This document shows, one piece after another, positions 1 to 7,865 of a stretch of DNA of 64,000 nt; the stretch's first letter is position 1; each line of letters begins with the position of its first letter. Where the stretch lies: the NCBI GenBank assembly GCA_963656065.1, contig CAVKGV010000011.1, forward strand, positions 19,294 to 83,293, in the 5' to 3' direction. The notes below the pieces were generated by a model. It was not told where the DNA came from and did not search any database. It saw nothing but the letters and a program-made list of their open reading frames with translations. Position numbers and translations under genes: made by a program. Source of the stretch: Hallerella sp963656065. GTDB taxonomy: Bacteria; Fibrobacterota; Fibrobacteria; Fibrobacterales; Fibrobacteraceae.

Positions 1-2
1 AA

Positions 3-563
3 AACACCGGTCACGGTGAACGCGCTTACGACATCTATTCCCGGCTTCTCAAGGAACGAATCATTTTCCTCGGGACGCCGATAAATGACGAAGTGGCGAA
101 CAACGTGATGGCCCAGATGATTTTCCTGGAATACGAGAATCCCGAGAAAGACATTACTTTGTACATCAACAGCCCGGGCGGCTACGTGTCTGCCGGGCTT
201 GCCATCTACGATACCATGCAGCACATCCGCCCGAACGTGGCGACGATTTGCGTCGGGGACAGTATCTCAATGGCGGCGATTTTGCTCGCTTCGGGGACAA
301 AGGGTAAGCGTTACGCTCTCCCGCATTCCCGGATTATGCTGCACCAGCCGTCCGGCGCGGTGACCGGTCAATCGACGGATATCCAGGTCCACGCGAAGGA
401 ACTGGTCCGCACCCGTGAAATGCTCTCGCAGATAATCGCGGAACATTCGGGCCGTTCGATTGAAGAAGTCCGCGAAAAGACGGAACGCGACTTTTTCCTG
501 ACACCGGAAGAGGCTCTGGAATTTGGCGTGATCGATGAAATTTTCAAACCGCACAAGGCCTGA
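3..563 (+). CDS. clpP: ATP-dependent Clp protease proteolytic subunit ClpP (5' end outside window)
   Basis: Serine peptidase subunit that forms the tetradecameric degradation chamber used by ClpX in the cytoplasm. The frame is open from base 3 with no start codon, and the visible 186 residues begin at the conserved stretch that normally lies 10-15 residues after the N-terminus, so only a short piece is missing. The Ser-His-Asp triad is visible as Ser in DSISMAA, His in MLHQP and Asp in TERDFF. The residues before the active Ser (GDSISM) differ from the common GxAASM, but fold residues such as YINSPGG are intact. clpX follows after 31 bp, which supports the assignment. An internal GTG at 93 would remove conserved sequence and is not the start. 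Confidence 0.96.
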   Translation, partial: NTGHGERAYDIYSRLLKERIIFLGTPINDEVANNVMAQMIFLEYENPEKDITLYINSPGGYVSAGLAIYDTMQHIRPNVATICVGDSISMAAILLASGTKGKRYALPHSRIMLHQPSGAVTGQSTDIQVHAKELVRTREMLSQIIAEHSGRSIEEVREKTERDFFLTPEEALEFGVIDEIFKPHKA

Positions 564-594
564 GCCAAACGCTTAGAAGATAAGGGTCGTTTCG

Positions 595-1860
595 ATGTAC
601 AAGAGCGGAAAGAACCATTCCCAGATTTCGTGCAGCTTTTGCGGGAAGCCCGCGGAACAGGTCATGAAGATGATTTCGGGTGCGAATGTCCACATTTGCA
701 ACGAATGCGTGTCGGCTTGCTACAATCTTCTTCTGGATGACCTGGCAAAAGATGCTGCCAAGGCGAAAGCCGAAGCGGAAAAGGCGCCGCTCCCGACTCC
801 GAAGGAACTGAAGGCGCATCTCGATGAATTTGTCATCGGGCAGGACGAGGCGAAAATGGCTCTTTCTGTCGCGGTGTATAATCATTACAAGCGTCTCCGC
901 GAAGGCGATGCGAACCGGGGAAAGAAACCGGCTGACGATGTGGAAATCGAAAAGTCGAATCTGCTGCTGGTCGGTCCGACGGGCAGTGGCAAGACGCTTC
1001 TCGCCCAGACGCTCGCCCGTTTCCTGAACGTTCCTTTTTCCATTGCCGATGCGACAGTCCTCACCGAAGCGGGCTATGTCGGCGAAGACGTGGAAAACAT
1101 CCTGGTGCGGCTTTTGCAGGCTGCGGACTATGATGTTGCCCGGGCGGAACGCGGCATTATCTTTATCGATGAAATTGACAAGATCGCGCGCAAGACGGCT
1201 AATCCCTCGATTACACGCGACGTTTCGGGAGAAGGCGTCCAACAGGGGCTTTTGAAAATTTTGGAAGGCACGGTCGCAGCGGTTCCGCCCAAGGGTGGCC
1301 GGAAGCATCCGGAACAGAGCCTCGTGCAAATCAACACGAAGAACATCCTTTTTGTCTGCGGCGGAGCTTTCGAAACACTCGACAAGATCATCGCCCACCG
1401 CGTAAACCAGGGCGGCATGGGATTTGGCGCGGACATCCGTTCCGAAAAGGACAACTCCCTTTCCAAACTGTTTAAGCAACTCGAACCGGACGACTTGATC
1501 CATTTCGGGCTGATGCCCGAGCTTGTCGGACGCTTGCCGATAGTCGTCGCCCTCGAAGAACTCGACGAAACGGCCCTGAAGCGGATTCTGACCGAACCGA
1601 AGAACGCGATTGTGAAACAGTTCATCAAGCTGTTCAAGATGGATGGTATCGACCTGTCCTTTACGGAAGACGGCATTTCGGAAATAGTCGCCTTTACTTT
1701 GGAGCGGAAAACGGGTGCCAGAGGGCTTCGCTCGATTGTGGAGCGCACGCTCCAGAAGGCTATGTATGAACTGCCCGGTTCCGGCATCAAAAAATTTGTC
1801 GTTGACAAGGAACTGGTCAAAAAAGCTTTGACGCAAGATAACGAAAAAAACGTCGCTTGA
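595..1860 (+). CDS. clpX: ATP-dependent Clp protease ATP-binding subunit ClpX
   Basis: AAA+ unfoldase that recognises tagged substrates and threads them into ClpP. It has 421 residues, normal for the family. An N-terminal C4 zinc-binding domain (Cys13, Cys16, Cys35, Cys38) marks it as ClpX rather than HslU or ClpA. Walker A GPTGSGKT is at residues 127-134 and Walker B reads IIFIDEIDK. The pore motif GYVGEDVE and the sensor region FGLMPELVGRLP are present. The ATG at 595 follows a purine-rich AAGGGT. It lies between clpP and lon, the common clpP-clpX-lon order, and probably shares their transcript. Confidence 0.98.
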   Translation: MYKSGKNHSQISCSFCGKPAEQVMKMISGANVHICNECVSACYNLLLDDLAKDAAKAKAEAEKAPLPTPKELKAHLDEFVIGQDEAKMALSVAVYNHYKRLREGDANRGKKPADDVEIEKSNLLLVGPTGSGKTLLAQTLARFLNVPFSIADATVLTEAGYVGEDVENILVRLLQAADYDVARAERGIIFIDEIDKIARKTANPSITRDVSGEGVQQGLLKILEGTVAAVPPKGGRKHPEQSLVQINTKNILFVCGGAFETLDKIIAHRVNQGGMGFGADIRSEKDNSLSKLFKQLEPDDLIHFGLMPELVGRLPIVVALEELDETALKRILTEPKNAIVKQFIKLFKMDGIDLSFTEDGISEIVAFTLERKTGARGLRSIVERTLQKAMYELPGSGIKKFVVDKELVKKALTQDNEKNVA

Positions 1861-1869
1861 GGATTTGGA

Positions 1870-4263
1870 TTGAAAAAGACGCTCCCTGATTCCGAGAATT
1901 TGCTGGAAACTGTAGCCCTCGATTTATCCCACGATTTTCCGCTGCTTCCGCTCCGCGACGCCTTGGTGACGCCTGGAGCTTCTACCCGTGTTCTCGTGGG
2001 ACGCGAAATTTCGCAGAACGCTCTGCAGGCTTCGAGGGCTTACCATGACTTGATTCTGCTTGCGCTTCAGCCCGACCCGGACAAGGAAGCGGTTGCGCTC
2101 GAAGACCTGCCCAAGGTGGGCGTCCTCGCCCATGTCCAGTCCGTAAACGCACTTCCGAACGGCTGTTGGCGGGTATTGCTCGAAGGCGTTGTCGTCGTCG
2201 ATCTGGTAAATCCGGAACTCCTTTCCGACCGGGACTGTTTTTCGTCGCACATTTCCCTTCGCCATTACGCTTCGATTGACAATTCGCTTTCCAAGATAAT
2301 CTCCGAGGATGGCATCCGCCTTTTTGAACGCTATGCGCGGCTGCAGAATATTTCGCCGGATATCGTGCACGACGTAAAGTCCAAGGATGATCCGTTTTCC
2401 GCATACATGGCGATGCTTCCCTTTGTGCGCGTGACTCCGGCCCAGAAGCAAAAGGCGCTCGAACAGGAAAGCCTAGATACCCTCGGGCGGGTGATCAATG
2501 CATATCTCCAGGCGGCTCTCGATGTGGAACGCGTCGTCGAGCATGTCCGGGACGATGTCCAGCAGAAAATGCAGCAGAACCAGAAGGATTGGCTCATCAG
2601 CGAGCAAATTCGCATGTTGCAGAGCGAAATTTCGGACGGTGACGGCGACGAAATCGAAAAGCTGGAACAGAAAGTCAAGGATAAACATTTTTCCGCGGCG
2701 ATTCAGGAAAAGCTGGACGAAGAGTTCGGGCGGATGCGCCTGATGCAGCCCGCTAGCCCGGAATATGCCGTTTCGCGCAACTACATCGACTGGTTCCTTT
2801 CAATTCCGTATGGCGTCTATACGGATACCGCGCTGGACCTGAAAAAGGTCAAGAAAAATCTGGACGCGAAGCATTTTGGCTTGGAAAAGGTCAAGGAACG
2901 GATTCTTGAATATGTCGCGGTGCTGAAACAGACCGGTGCGGAAAACAAGGCTCCGATTATCTGCCTGGTCGGTCCGCCGGGCGTGGGAAAGACGACGCTT
3001 GTGCGGTCTATTGCGGAATCGCTCGGCAGAAACTTTGCCCGGGTGACTTTGGGAGGCGTCCAGGACGAAGCGGAAATCCGCGGCCACCGTCGGACGTATA
3101 TCGGTTCGATGCCCGGACGGTTCATCCAGGCCCTTCGCCATGCCAAGTGCATGAATCCCGTTATCCTGCTCGATGAAATCGACAAGATGGGAAACGATTA
3201 TCGGGGAGACCCGGCGAGTGCGATGCTCGAAGTCCTCGACCCGGAACTCAACCCGGACTTTACCGACCATTTTATGGAAGTCGGATTGGACTTTTCGAAA
3301 GTGCTCTTTATCGCGACCGCGAATTCGGAAGCGACGATCCCGGCTCCGCTCGAAGACCGCATGGAAGTGGTTCGCCTGCCCGGATACTATCCGCACGAAA
3401 AGCTCGCCATCGCAAAGGACTATCTGATTCCGAAGGCGCTGAAAAATTGCGGAGTTGCAGACGCTTCCTCGATAGCGTTTAACGATGAATCGATTCAAAA
3501 GGTTTTGCGCGGCTACACGCGCGAGGCCGGAGTCCGCGAACTTGAACGCATGATCGAAACGGTCGTGCGCAAGCGCGTCAAGGAAACCCTGATGGGAAAA
3601 ACGGGCAAACTTTCCCTCACACCGAAACTTGTCGAAAAGTATCTGGGCGTGCCGCGCTTCTTGGATAACCGCTTGCCGCAGCCCGGTCGTTTTGGCGTCA
3701 TCACGGGACTCGCCTGGACTTCTGTCGGCGGGGAAATCCTCTTGATAGAATCGAAACTGCTTTCGGGGCGCGGGCACTTGCTTCTCACCGGAAAGCTCGG
3801 CGACGTGATGAAGGAATCCGCTCAGATAGCTCTCAGCCTCGTGCGGGAACGGCTCCAACGTTTTGAAATCGACCCGGCGATCGTTCGCAAAACGGATATT
3901 CACATCCACGTTCCCGAAGGCGCTGTCCCGAAGGACGGTCCGTCGGCGGGAATCGCTCTCACGCTGTCGCTCCTTTCTGCGTTTACCCGCATCCCGGTTC
4001 CGCCGGATGTCGCGTTTACAGGCGAGGTGAGCCTGTCGGGAGATCTTCTGCCGATCGGAGGCCTGAACGAAAAGGCGCTTGCCGCTCTCGATGCCGGAGT
4101 CAAGACGCTTTACTTGCCGAAGCAGAACGAAAAGGACATTTCCGAATTGCCGGCTCCGGCGAAGAAGGGTCTCAAAATCCACACGATGGAACATATCGAT
4201 GACCTGATAGCCGTCCTGTTTTCAAACGGCAAGAAGAAAAAGCGGACAAAGAAAAATGGCTGA
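1870..4263 (+). CDS. lon: ATP-dependent protease Lon
   Basis: Hexameric AAA+ serine protease that degrades misfolded and regulatory proteins in the cytoplasm. The 797 residues show the standard order: N-terminal LON substrate domain (FPLLPLRDALVTPG), AAA+ module with Walker A GPPGVGKT (368-375) and Walker B VILLDEIDK, then the S16 peptidase domain. The catalytic Ser692 (DGPSAG) and Lys735 (GGLNEK) are 43 residues apart, as in E. coli Lon. The start is a TTG at 1870, 9 bp after clpX, preceded by GAGGAT at a suitable distance; no better ATG keeps the N-domain. The basic Lys-rich tail ends in an 8-bp overlap with the next gene, which implies translational coupling. Confidence 0.97.
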   Translation: MKKTLPDSENLLETVALDLSHDFPLLPLRDALVTPGASTRVLVGREISQNALQASRAYHDLILLALQPDPDKEAVALEDLPKVGVLAHVQSVNALPNGCWRVLLEGVVVVDLVNPELLSDRDCFSSHISLRHYASIDNSLSKIISEDGIRLFERYARLQNISPDIVHDVKSKDDPFSAYMAMLPFVRVTPAQKQKALEQESLDTLGRVINAYLQAALDVERVVEHVRDDVQQKMQQNQKDWLISEQIRMLQSEISDGDGDEIEKLEQKVKDKHFSAAIQEKLDEEFGRMRLMQPASPEYAVSRNYIDWFLSIPYGVYTDTALDLKKVKKNLDAKHFGLEKVKERILEYVAVLKQTGAENKAPIICLVGPPGVGKTTLVRSIAESLGRNFARVTLGGVQDEAEIRGHRRTYIGSMPGRFIQALRHAKCMNPVILLDEIDKMGNDYRGDPASAMLEVLDPELNPDFTDHFMEVGLDFSKVLFIATANSEATIPAPLEDRMEVVRLPGYYPHEKLAIAKDYLIPKALKNCGVADASSIAFNDESIQKVLRGYTREAGVRELERMIETVVRKRVKETLMGKTGKLSLTPKLVEKYLGVPRFLDNRLPQPGRFGVITGLAWTSVGGEILLIESKLLSGRGHLLLTGKLGDVMKESAQIALSLVRERLQRFEIDPAIVRKTDIHIHVPEGAVPKDGPSAGIALTLSLLSAFTRIPVPPDVAFTGEVSLSGDLLPIGGLNEKALAALDAGVKTLYLPKQNEKDISELPAPAKKGLKIHTMEHIDDLIAVLFSNGKKKKRTKKNG

Positions 4264-4972
4264 ATTTTCTCTCGACGAAATGCGTTCCGCACATGAGAAG
4301 CTCGAAAAGCGAATTTCTTTCGCTTGCGCACAAAGTAACCGTCCGCGGGAAAGCGTAAAGCTCGTGTGGGTTTCCAAGTTTCACCCGATAGAAGCCGTCA
4401 GGAATGCGATGACGCTCGGGGCGACGGACTTTGGCGAAAACCGCGTACAGGAAGCCGTCGAAAAATTCACGGGCCGCGACCCGAAAATCCATTGCCACAT
4501 CATCGGACCGGTGCAGTCGAACAAGTTGAAAAAGGCGGCTCTCGTCGCGGATTACATCCATTCCGTGGCGAGCGTGGAAGCCGTCGATAAGCTGGAAAAG
4601 GTCTGTGCCGATGCGGACAAGACACTCGACATTCTCTTTCAGGTGAATGCCGGCGAAGAAGAAACCAAGAGCGGACTTGAAATCCACGAAGCGGAACCGT
4701 TTCTGCTTTCACTCGAAAACCATGCGCCGTGTCCGCATTTGCGTTTCCGCGGTCTGATGACGATCGGAAAAAATACGGGCATCGCCGAGGATTCCCGCGA
4801 ATGCTTTGCTTTTTTGCGCAAATTGCAACAAAAGTTTTTGGCCCGTGTCGGGATTTTTCAAAACTTTGACCAACTTTCGATGGGAATGACCGGGGATTTG
4901 GAAGTCGCCATCGAAGAAGGCGCAACGATGATTCGGGTCGGAACTGCGCTTTTTGGTGAACGACATTATTAA
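4256..4972 (+). CDS. YggS/PROSC family pyridoxal-phosphate-binding protein
   Basis: PLP-binding TIM-barrel protein of the YggS (PLPBP) family, thought to buffer pyridoxal phosphate and affect amino-acid homeostasis rather than catalyse a known reaction. It has 238 residues. The PLP lysine is Lys41 in LVWVSK. Family signatures are FGENRVQE, HIIGPVQSNK, FRGLMTIG and LSMGMTGDLEVAI, ending with RVGTALFGER. The ATG overlaps the last codons of lon (ATGGCTGA), so it is probably translated with the protease genes. Nothing unusual is visible in its composition. Confidence 0.95.
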   Translation: MAEFSLDEMRSAHEKLEKRISFACAQSNRPRESVKLVWVSKFHPIEAVRNAMTLGATDFGENRVQEAVEKFTGRDPKIHCHIIGPVQSNKLKKAALVADYIHSVASVEAVDKLEKVCADADKTLDILFQVNAGEEETKSGLEIHEAEPFLLSLENHAPCPHLRFRGLMTIGKNTGIAEDSRECFAFLRKLQQKFLARVGIFQNFDQLSMGMTGDLEVAIEEGATMIRVGTALFGERHY

Positions 4973-4999
4973 TCCGCAACTTTCCCAAAATTTCTTTTC

Positions 5000-5060
5000 T
5001 ATTATTGAAGCGAAAAAGGGGTCGGGAAAAGCCCGGTCCTTTCCTTTCGTGTTTTTTTCC
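5000..5060 (+). promoter_or_regulatory. 5' region of purA: -10-like hexamer and leader hairpin
   Basis: A TATTAT hexamer at 5000-5005 is followed by a 9-bp stem (5018-5026 with 5032-5040, two G-T pairs) around an AAAAG loop, then a T-rich run at 5051-5058. If transcription starts near 5012, the hairpin would lie at the very 5' end of the purA mRNA. It could instead be a weak terminator for the clpX-lon-yggS transcript. No convincing -35 box is visible, and the role is inferred only from position and pairing. Confidence 0.35.
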
Positions 5061-5071
5061 GAGAAGGACCT

Positions 5072-6358
5072 ATGCCAAATCGTGTTGTAATCGGCTCCCA
5101 GTGGGGCGATGAAGGAAAAGCCAAGATTGTTGATTTTCTCACGCTGGATGCGGATATCATCGTCCGTTTTCAGGGCGGAGCCAATGCTGGACACACCGTT
5201 GAAGTGGGCGACAAGAAGTTTGTCTTCCATCTGATTCCGTCGGGCATTATGCATGAGAACAAGCTTTGCGTCATCGGCAACGGCGTAGTCCTCGATCCTG
5301 TCCAGACTCTTGCCGAAATTGCGGACTTGCACACGAAGGGAATTTCGGACCCGGAAAAGCGCCTGGTCATTGCGGACAATGCACATGTCGTCTTGCCGTA
5401 TCATTCGGCGCTTGACAAGGCGAAAGAAAAGAAGGCGGGAAAGGCGGCTATCGGAACGACCGGTCGGGGTATCGGACCGTGCTACAGCGACAAGGTGAAC
5501 CGTATCGGCGTCCGTGTCGGCGATCTGATGGATGAACGCGAACTCCGTCCGCGAGTCGAAGCGATGGCGAAAGTCCACAACGAAGAATTCCGCGTGATGT
5601 ATGACGTTCCCGAAATCGACCCGGAACAGGTGATCAAGGATTATCTGGAACTCGGGCAGAAAATCAAGCCGTTCGTTCGCGACGTGAGCGAAATCCTCTA
5701 CAAGGCCCAGAAAGAAGGCAAACGTCTGATTTTTGAAGGGGCGCAGGGAACGATTCTCGATGTCGATCAGGGAACTTATCCGTATGTGACATCGAGCAAT
5801 ACGGTCGCAGGCTATGCGAGTTGCGGCTCGGGCGTAGGTCCTACGGCGATAGACCAGGTTGTCGGTGTTGTCAAGGCTTATACGACCCGCGTCGGGAACG
5901 GTCCTTTCCCCACGGAACTCTTGGATGATACGGGCGAAATGCTCCGCAAGCTCGGCAATGAATACGGGGCGACGACAGGTCGGAACCGTCGCTGCGGATG
6001 GTTTGACGCTCCGGTCGTCCGCAAGGCGGCTCTCGTGAACGGTCTCACTCACTTGGCGATTACAAAGCTCGATGTTCTCGATACGTTCGATGAAATCAAG
6101 GTTTGCACGCATTACGAATGCGACGGCGAAAAAATCGAAATTTTCCCGAACCAGCTGTCGAAAGTGGGACGGTGCAAGCCCGTGTATGAAACGTTCCCCG
6201 GATGGAAGGAAAACACGACCCGCTGCAAGAGCTGGGACGAACTTCCGGCGAATGCCAAAAAGTATCTCGAAGCGATGTCGAAACTTGTCGGTGTGAAAAT
6301 CGGAATGATTTCGATCGGAGCGCATCGGGACGAAAGCATCATTATCGATTTGAAATAG
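5072..6358 (+). CDS. purA: Adenylosuccinate synthetase
   Basis: Catalyses GTP-dependent ligation of aspartate to IMP, the first committed step from IMP to AMP. The 428 residues cover the whole family. The N-terminal loop reads WGDEGKAKIVD with catalytic Asp13 and His41 (GGANAGH). The third glycine of the usual GDEGKGK is alanine here (Ala17), a conservative but noticeable change. Other signatures include GTTGRGIGPCY, FEGAQGTILDVDQGTYPYVTSSN and TGRNRRCGWFD. The C-terminus (SIGAHRDESI) replaces the usual GPxR form but keeps the Arg. A GAGAAGGACCT ribosome-binding site precedes the ATG. Confidence 0.97.
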   Translation: MPNRVVIGSQWGDEGKAKIVDFLTLDADIIVRFQGGANAGHTVEVGDKKFVFHLIPSGIMHENKLCVIGNGVVLDPVQTLAEIADLHTKGISDPEKRLVIADNAHVVLPYHSALDKAKEKKAGKAAIGTTGRGIGPCYSDKVNRIGVRVGDLMDERELRPRVEAMAKVHNEEFRVMYDVPEIDPEQVIKDYLELGQKIKPFVRDVSEILYKAQKEGKRLIFEGAQGTILDVDQGTYPYVTSSNTVAGYASCGSGVGPTAIDQVVGVVKAYTTRVGNGPFPTELLDDTGEMLRKLGNEYGATTGRNRRCGWFDAPVVRKAALVNGLTHLAITKLDVLDTFDEIKVCTHYECDGEKIEIFPNQLSKVGRCKPVYETFPGWKENTTRCKSWDELPANAKKYLEAMSKLVGVKIGMISIGAHRDESIIIDLK

Positions 6359-6373
6359 ATCAGGAAGGGTTCT

Positions 6374-7087
6374 ATGGCGGATGAAAACATTTCCCAGCTT
6401 CTGAAAGGAGTCGATCTTTTTTCGGAACTCACGGAAGAGCAGCTGTCCCAGCTGGCTTCTCTTGTCATCGTAAATGAATTCGGGCGTGACGAAACGATCA
6501 TTCTGGAGAAGGACGAGTCGTCGAGCGCACTGTTTTTAATCGCGGACGGGGAAGTCAAGGTCTATGTGACCGGATCGGACGGAAAGGAGACGATTCTTAC
6601 ACTGCTTTCCCGCGGGGATTCGTTCGGGGAAATGTCGCTCATCGATGGCGAACCGCGTTCCGCTTCGGTAAAGGCCGTGTTGCCGACAAAGGTCCTCACC
6701 ATTCGGCGGGAACATTTTTTGGAACTGTTGAAGACGACGCCGGAGCTTGCCACGGGACTTCTCGTGCAGATGAGCCGCCGCTTGCGAAACGCCAACCGCC
6801 AAATCGGTTCGCTTGCCACGATGTCTGTCTATGGACGTGTCGCCGGAACGATTCTCAGCCTGATGGAAGATCGCGGAGTGCGCATCCACGGGCGCGGGGG
6901 CGAAATGGTGACTGTCATCCGCAACCGTCCGACGCAGCAACAGTTTGCGGAAATGTCCGGGACGACCCGCGAAACGGTTAGTCGGGTCTTTTCGACGCTT
7001 TCCCGGAGCGGCACGATTTCCCTGATGGGAAAGGACCTGGTGATTTCGGAAGAAAGCAAGCTGCACGAAATGAATTCAAAAGACTAA
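6374..7087 (+). CDS. Crp/Fnr-family transcriptional regulator
   Basis: Cytoplasmic DNA-binding regulator of 237 residues. Residues ~10-125 form a cyclic-nucleotide-binding beta-roll; FGEMSLIDGEPRSAS keeps the Glu and the Arg-Ser pair that bind the cyclic phosphate in CRP. The C-terminal Crp-type winged helix reads TQQQFAEMSGTTRETVSRVF. There is no cysteine cluster, so an oxygen-sensing FNR role is unlikely. It lies 15 bp after purA, and the envelope gene run begins 9 bp after it, so it may be cotranscribed with those genes. The effector and targets cannot be told from the sequence. Confidence 0.93.
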   Translation: MADENISQLLKGVDLFSELTEEQLSQLASLVIVNEFGRDETIILEKDESSSALFLIADGEVKVYVTGSDGKETILTLLSRGDSFGEMSLIDGEPRSASVKAVLPTKVLTIRREHFLELLKTTPELATGLLVQMSRRLRNANRQIGSLATMSVYGRVAGTILSLMEDRGVRIHGRGGEMVTVIRNRPTQQQFAEMSGTTRETVSRVFSTLSRSGTISLMGKDLVISEESKLHEMNSKD

Positions 7088-7096
7088 GAGGAAACC

Positions 7097-7855
7097 ATGG
7101 GCAAGGAAAATTTTATCCACCGGATTTTTTCGACGAAGCCGTGGCTCTATGCGCTTTTCCTGCTCGCGCTGCTTCTTGTCCTTTGTGCGATAGTCTTTGA
7201 CAAATTGGTGATGCCCACTGTCGCGCGGGAGCATGTGACGGAAAGGATTGTCCCGACTTTGGAAGGCCTTGACAGCGTCTCGGCAATTGCACTTGCGCAG
7301 GATTCCGGGTTTGGCGTCGTCTTTTCCGAAGAGCGGGAATACAGCAAAACGTATGATATGGATCTGGTGATGCGGCAGAATCCGTCTGCCGGTTCTCGTT
7401 CAAAGCCCGGGCGCACCATCCGCTTGACGATTTCGGACGGGATTCACCAGTTTACGGTTCCCGATCTCTTTGACAAGAACGGCGAAGAGGCTGCCCTGGC
7501 GATTCAAAATGCCGGGTTGAATGTCGGCTTGACTTTCCGGATGCCGCATCCCAATCTCTCGAAGGGAAAAGTCGTGCGGACGAATCCGTCGGAGGGTTCC
7601 TTGGTGCACAAGGGCGATACGGTAGATGTGTTCCTGTCTTCCGGTCCGAAGGGCGAGCTTTCCGAACTTCCAAACGTTGTCGGTGTGTCGCTCTCCGTGG
7701 CTGATTCGTATTTGCGGTCTGCGGGATTCATCGTGGGGAAGACTTTGCGCAGCAAGAGCTCGGATGAGCCTTCGGGAACGGTCGTTTCGCAGGATCCATC
7801 GGCGGGAACGCCGCTTTCCGCCGGGTCGAAAATCAACCTGGTCGTCGCGGAATAA
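7097..7855 (+). CDS. Membrane-anchored protein with three PASTA domains
   Basis: A short cytoplasmic N-terminus and one transmembrane helix (about residues 15-37) precede three PASTA domains: ~46-115, ~117-185 and ~188-252. Each carries the pattern of proline-led start and a QxPxxG/NPSxG turn (RQNPSAG, RTNPSEG, SQDPSAG). PASTA domains bind muropeptides or peptidoglycan in Ser/Thr kinases and some penicillin-binding proteins. Here neither a kinase nor a transpeptidase domain is attached, so it is probably a cell-wall-binding scaffold or sensor facing the periplasm. It sits between the Crp-type regulator and a TPR lipoprotein in a tight run. Confidence 0.88.
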   Translation: MGKENFIHRIFSTKPWLYALFLLALLLVLCAIVFDKLVMPTVAREHVTERIVPTLEGLDSVSAIALAQDSGFGVVFSEEREYSKTYDMDLVMRQNPSAGSRSKPGRTIRLTISDGIHQFTVPDLFDKNGEEAALAIQNAGLNVGLTFRMPHPNLSKGKVVRTNPSEGSLVHKGDTVDVFLSSGPKGELSELPNVVGVSLSVADSYLRSAGFIVGKTLRSKSSDEPSGTVVSQDPSAGTPLSAGSKINLVVAE

Positions 7856-7865
7856 GGGGCTTTCG

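Noticed and set aside
544..1836. Long antisense open frames over clpX, also over lon (2800-4194), purA (4709-6325), the TPR gene (7833-9416), tex (29032-30804) and sprA (53106-54542)
   Set aside because: They mirror genes with strong codon bias (few antisense stops), have no start signals, and translate to Arg/His/Phe-rich sequences without any domain.
7626..7865. 80-codon upstream extension of the TPR lipoprotein frame
   Set aside because: It overlaps the PASTA gene out of frame, and the ATG at 7866 gives a lipoprotein signal peptide.
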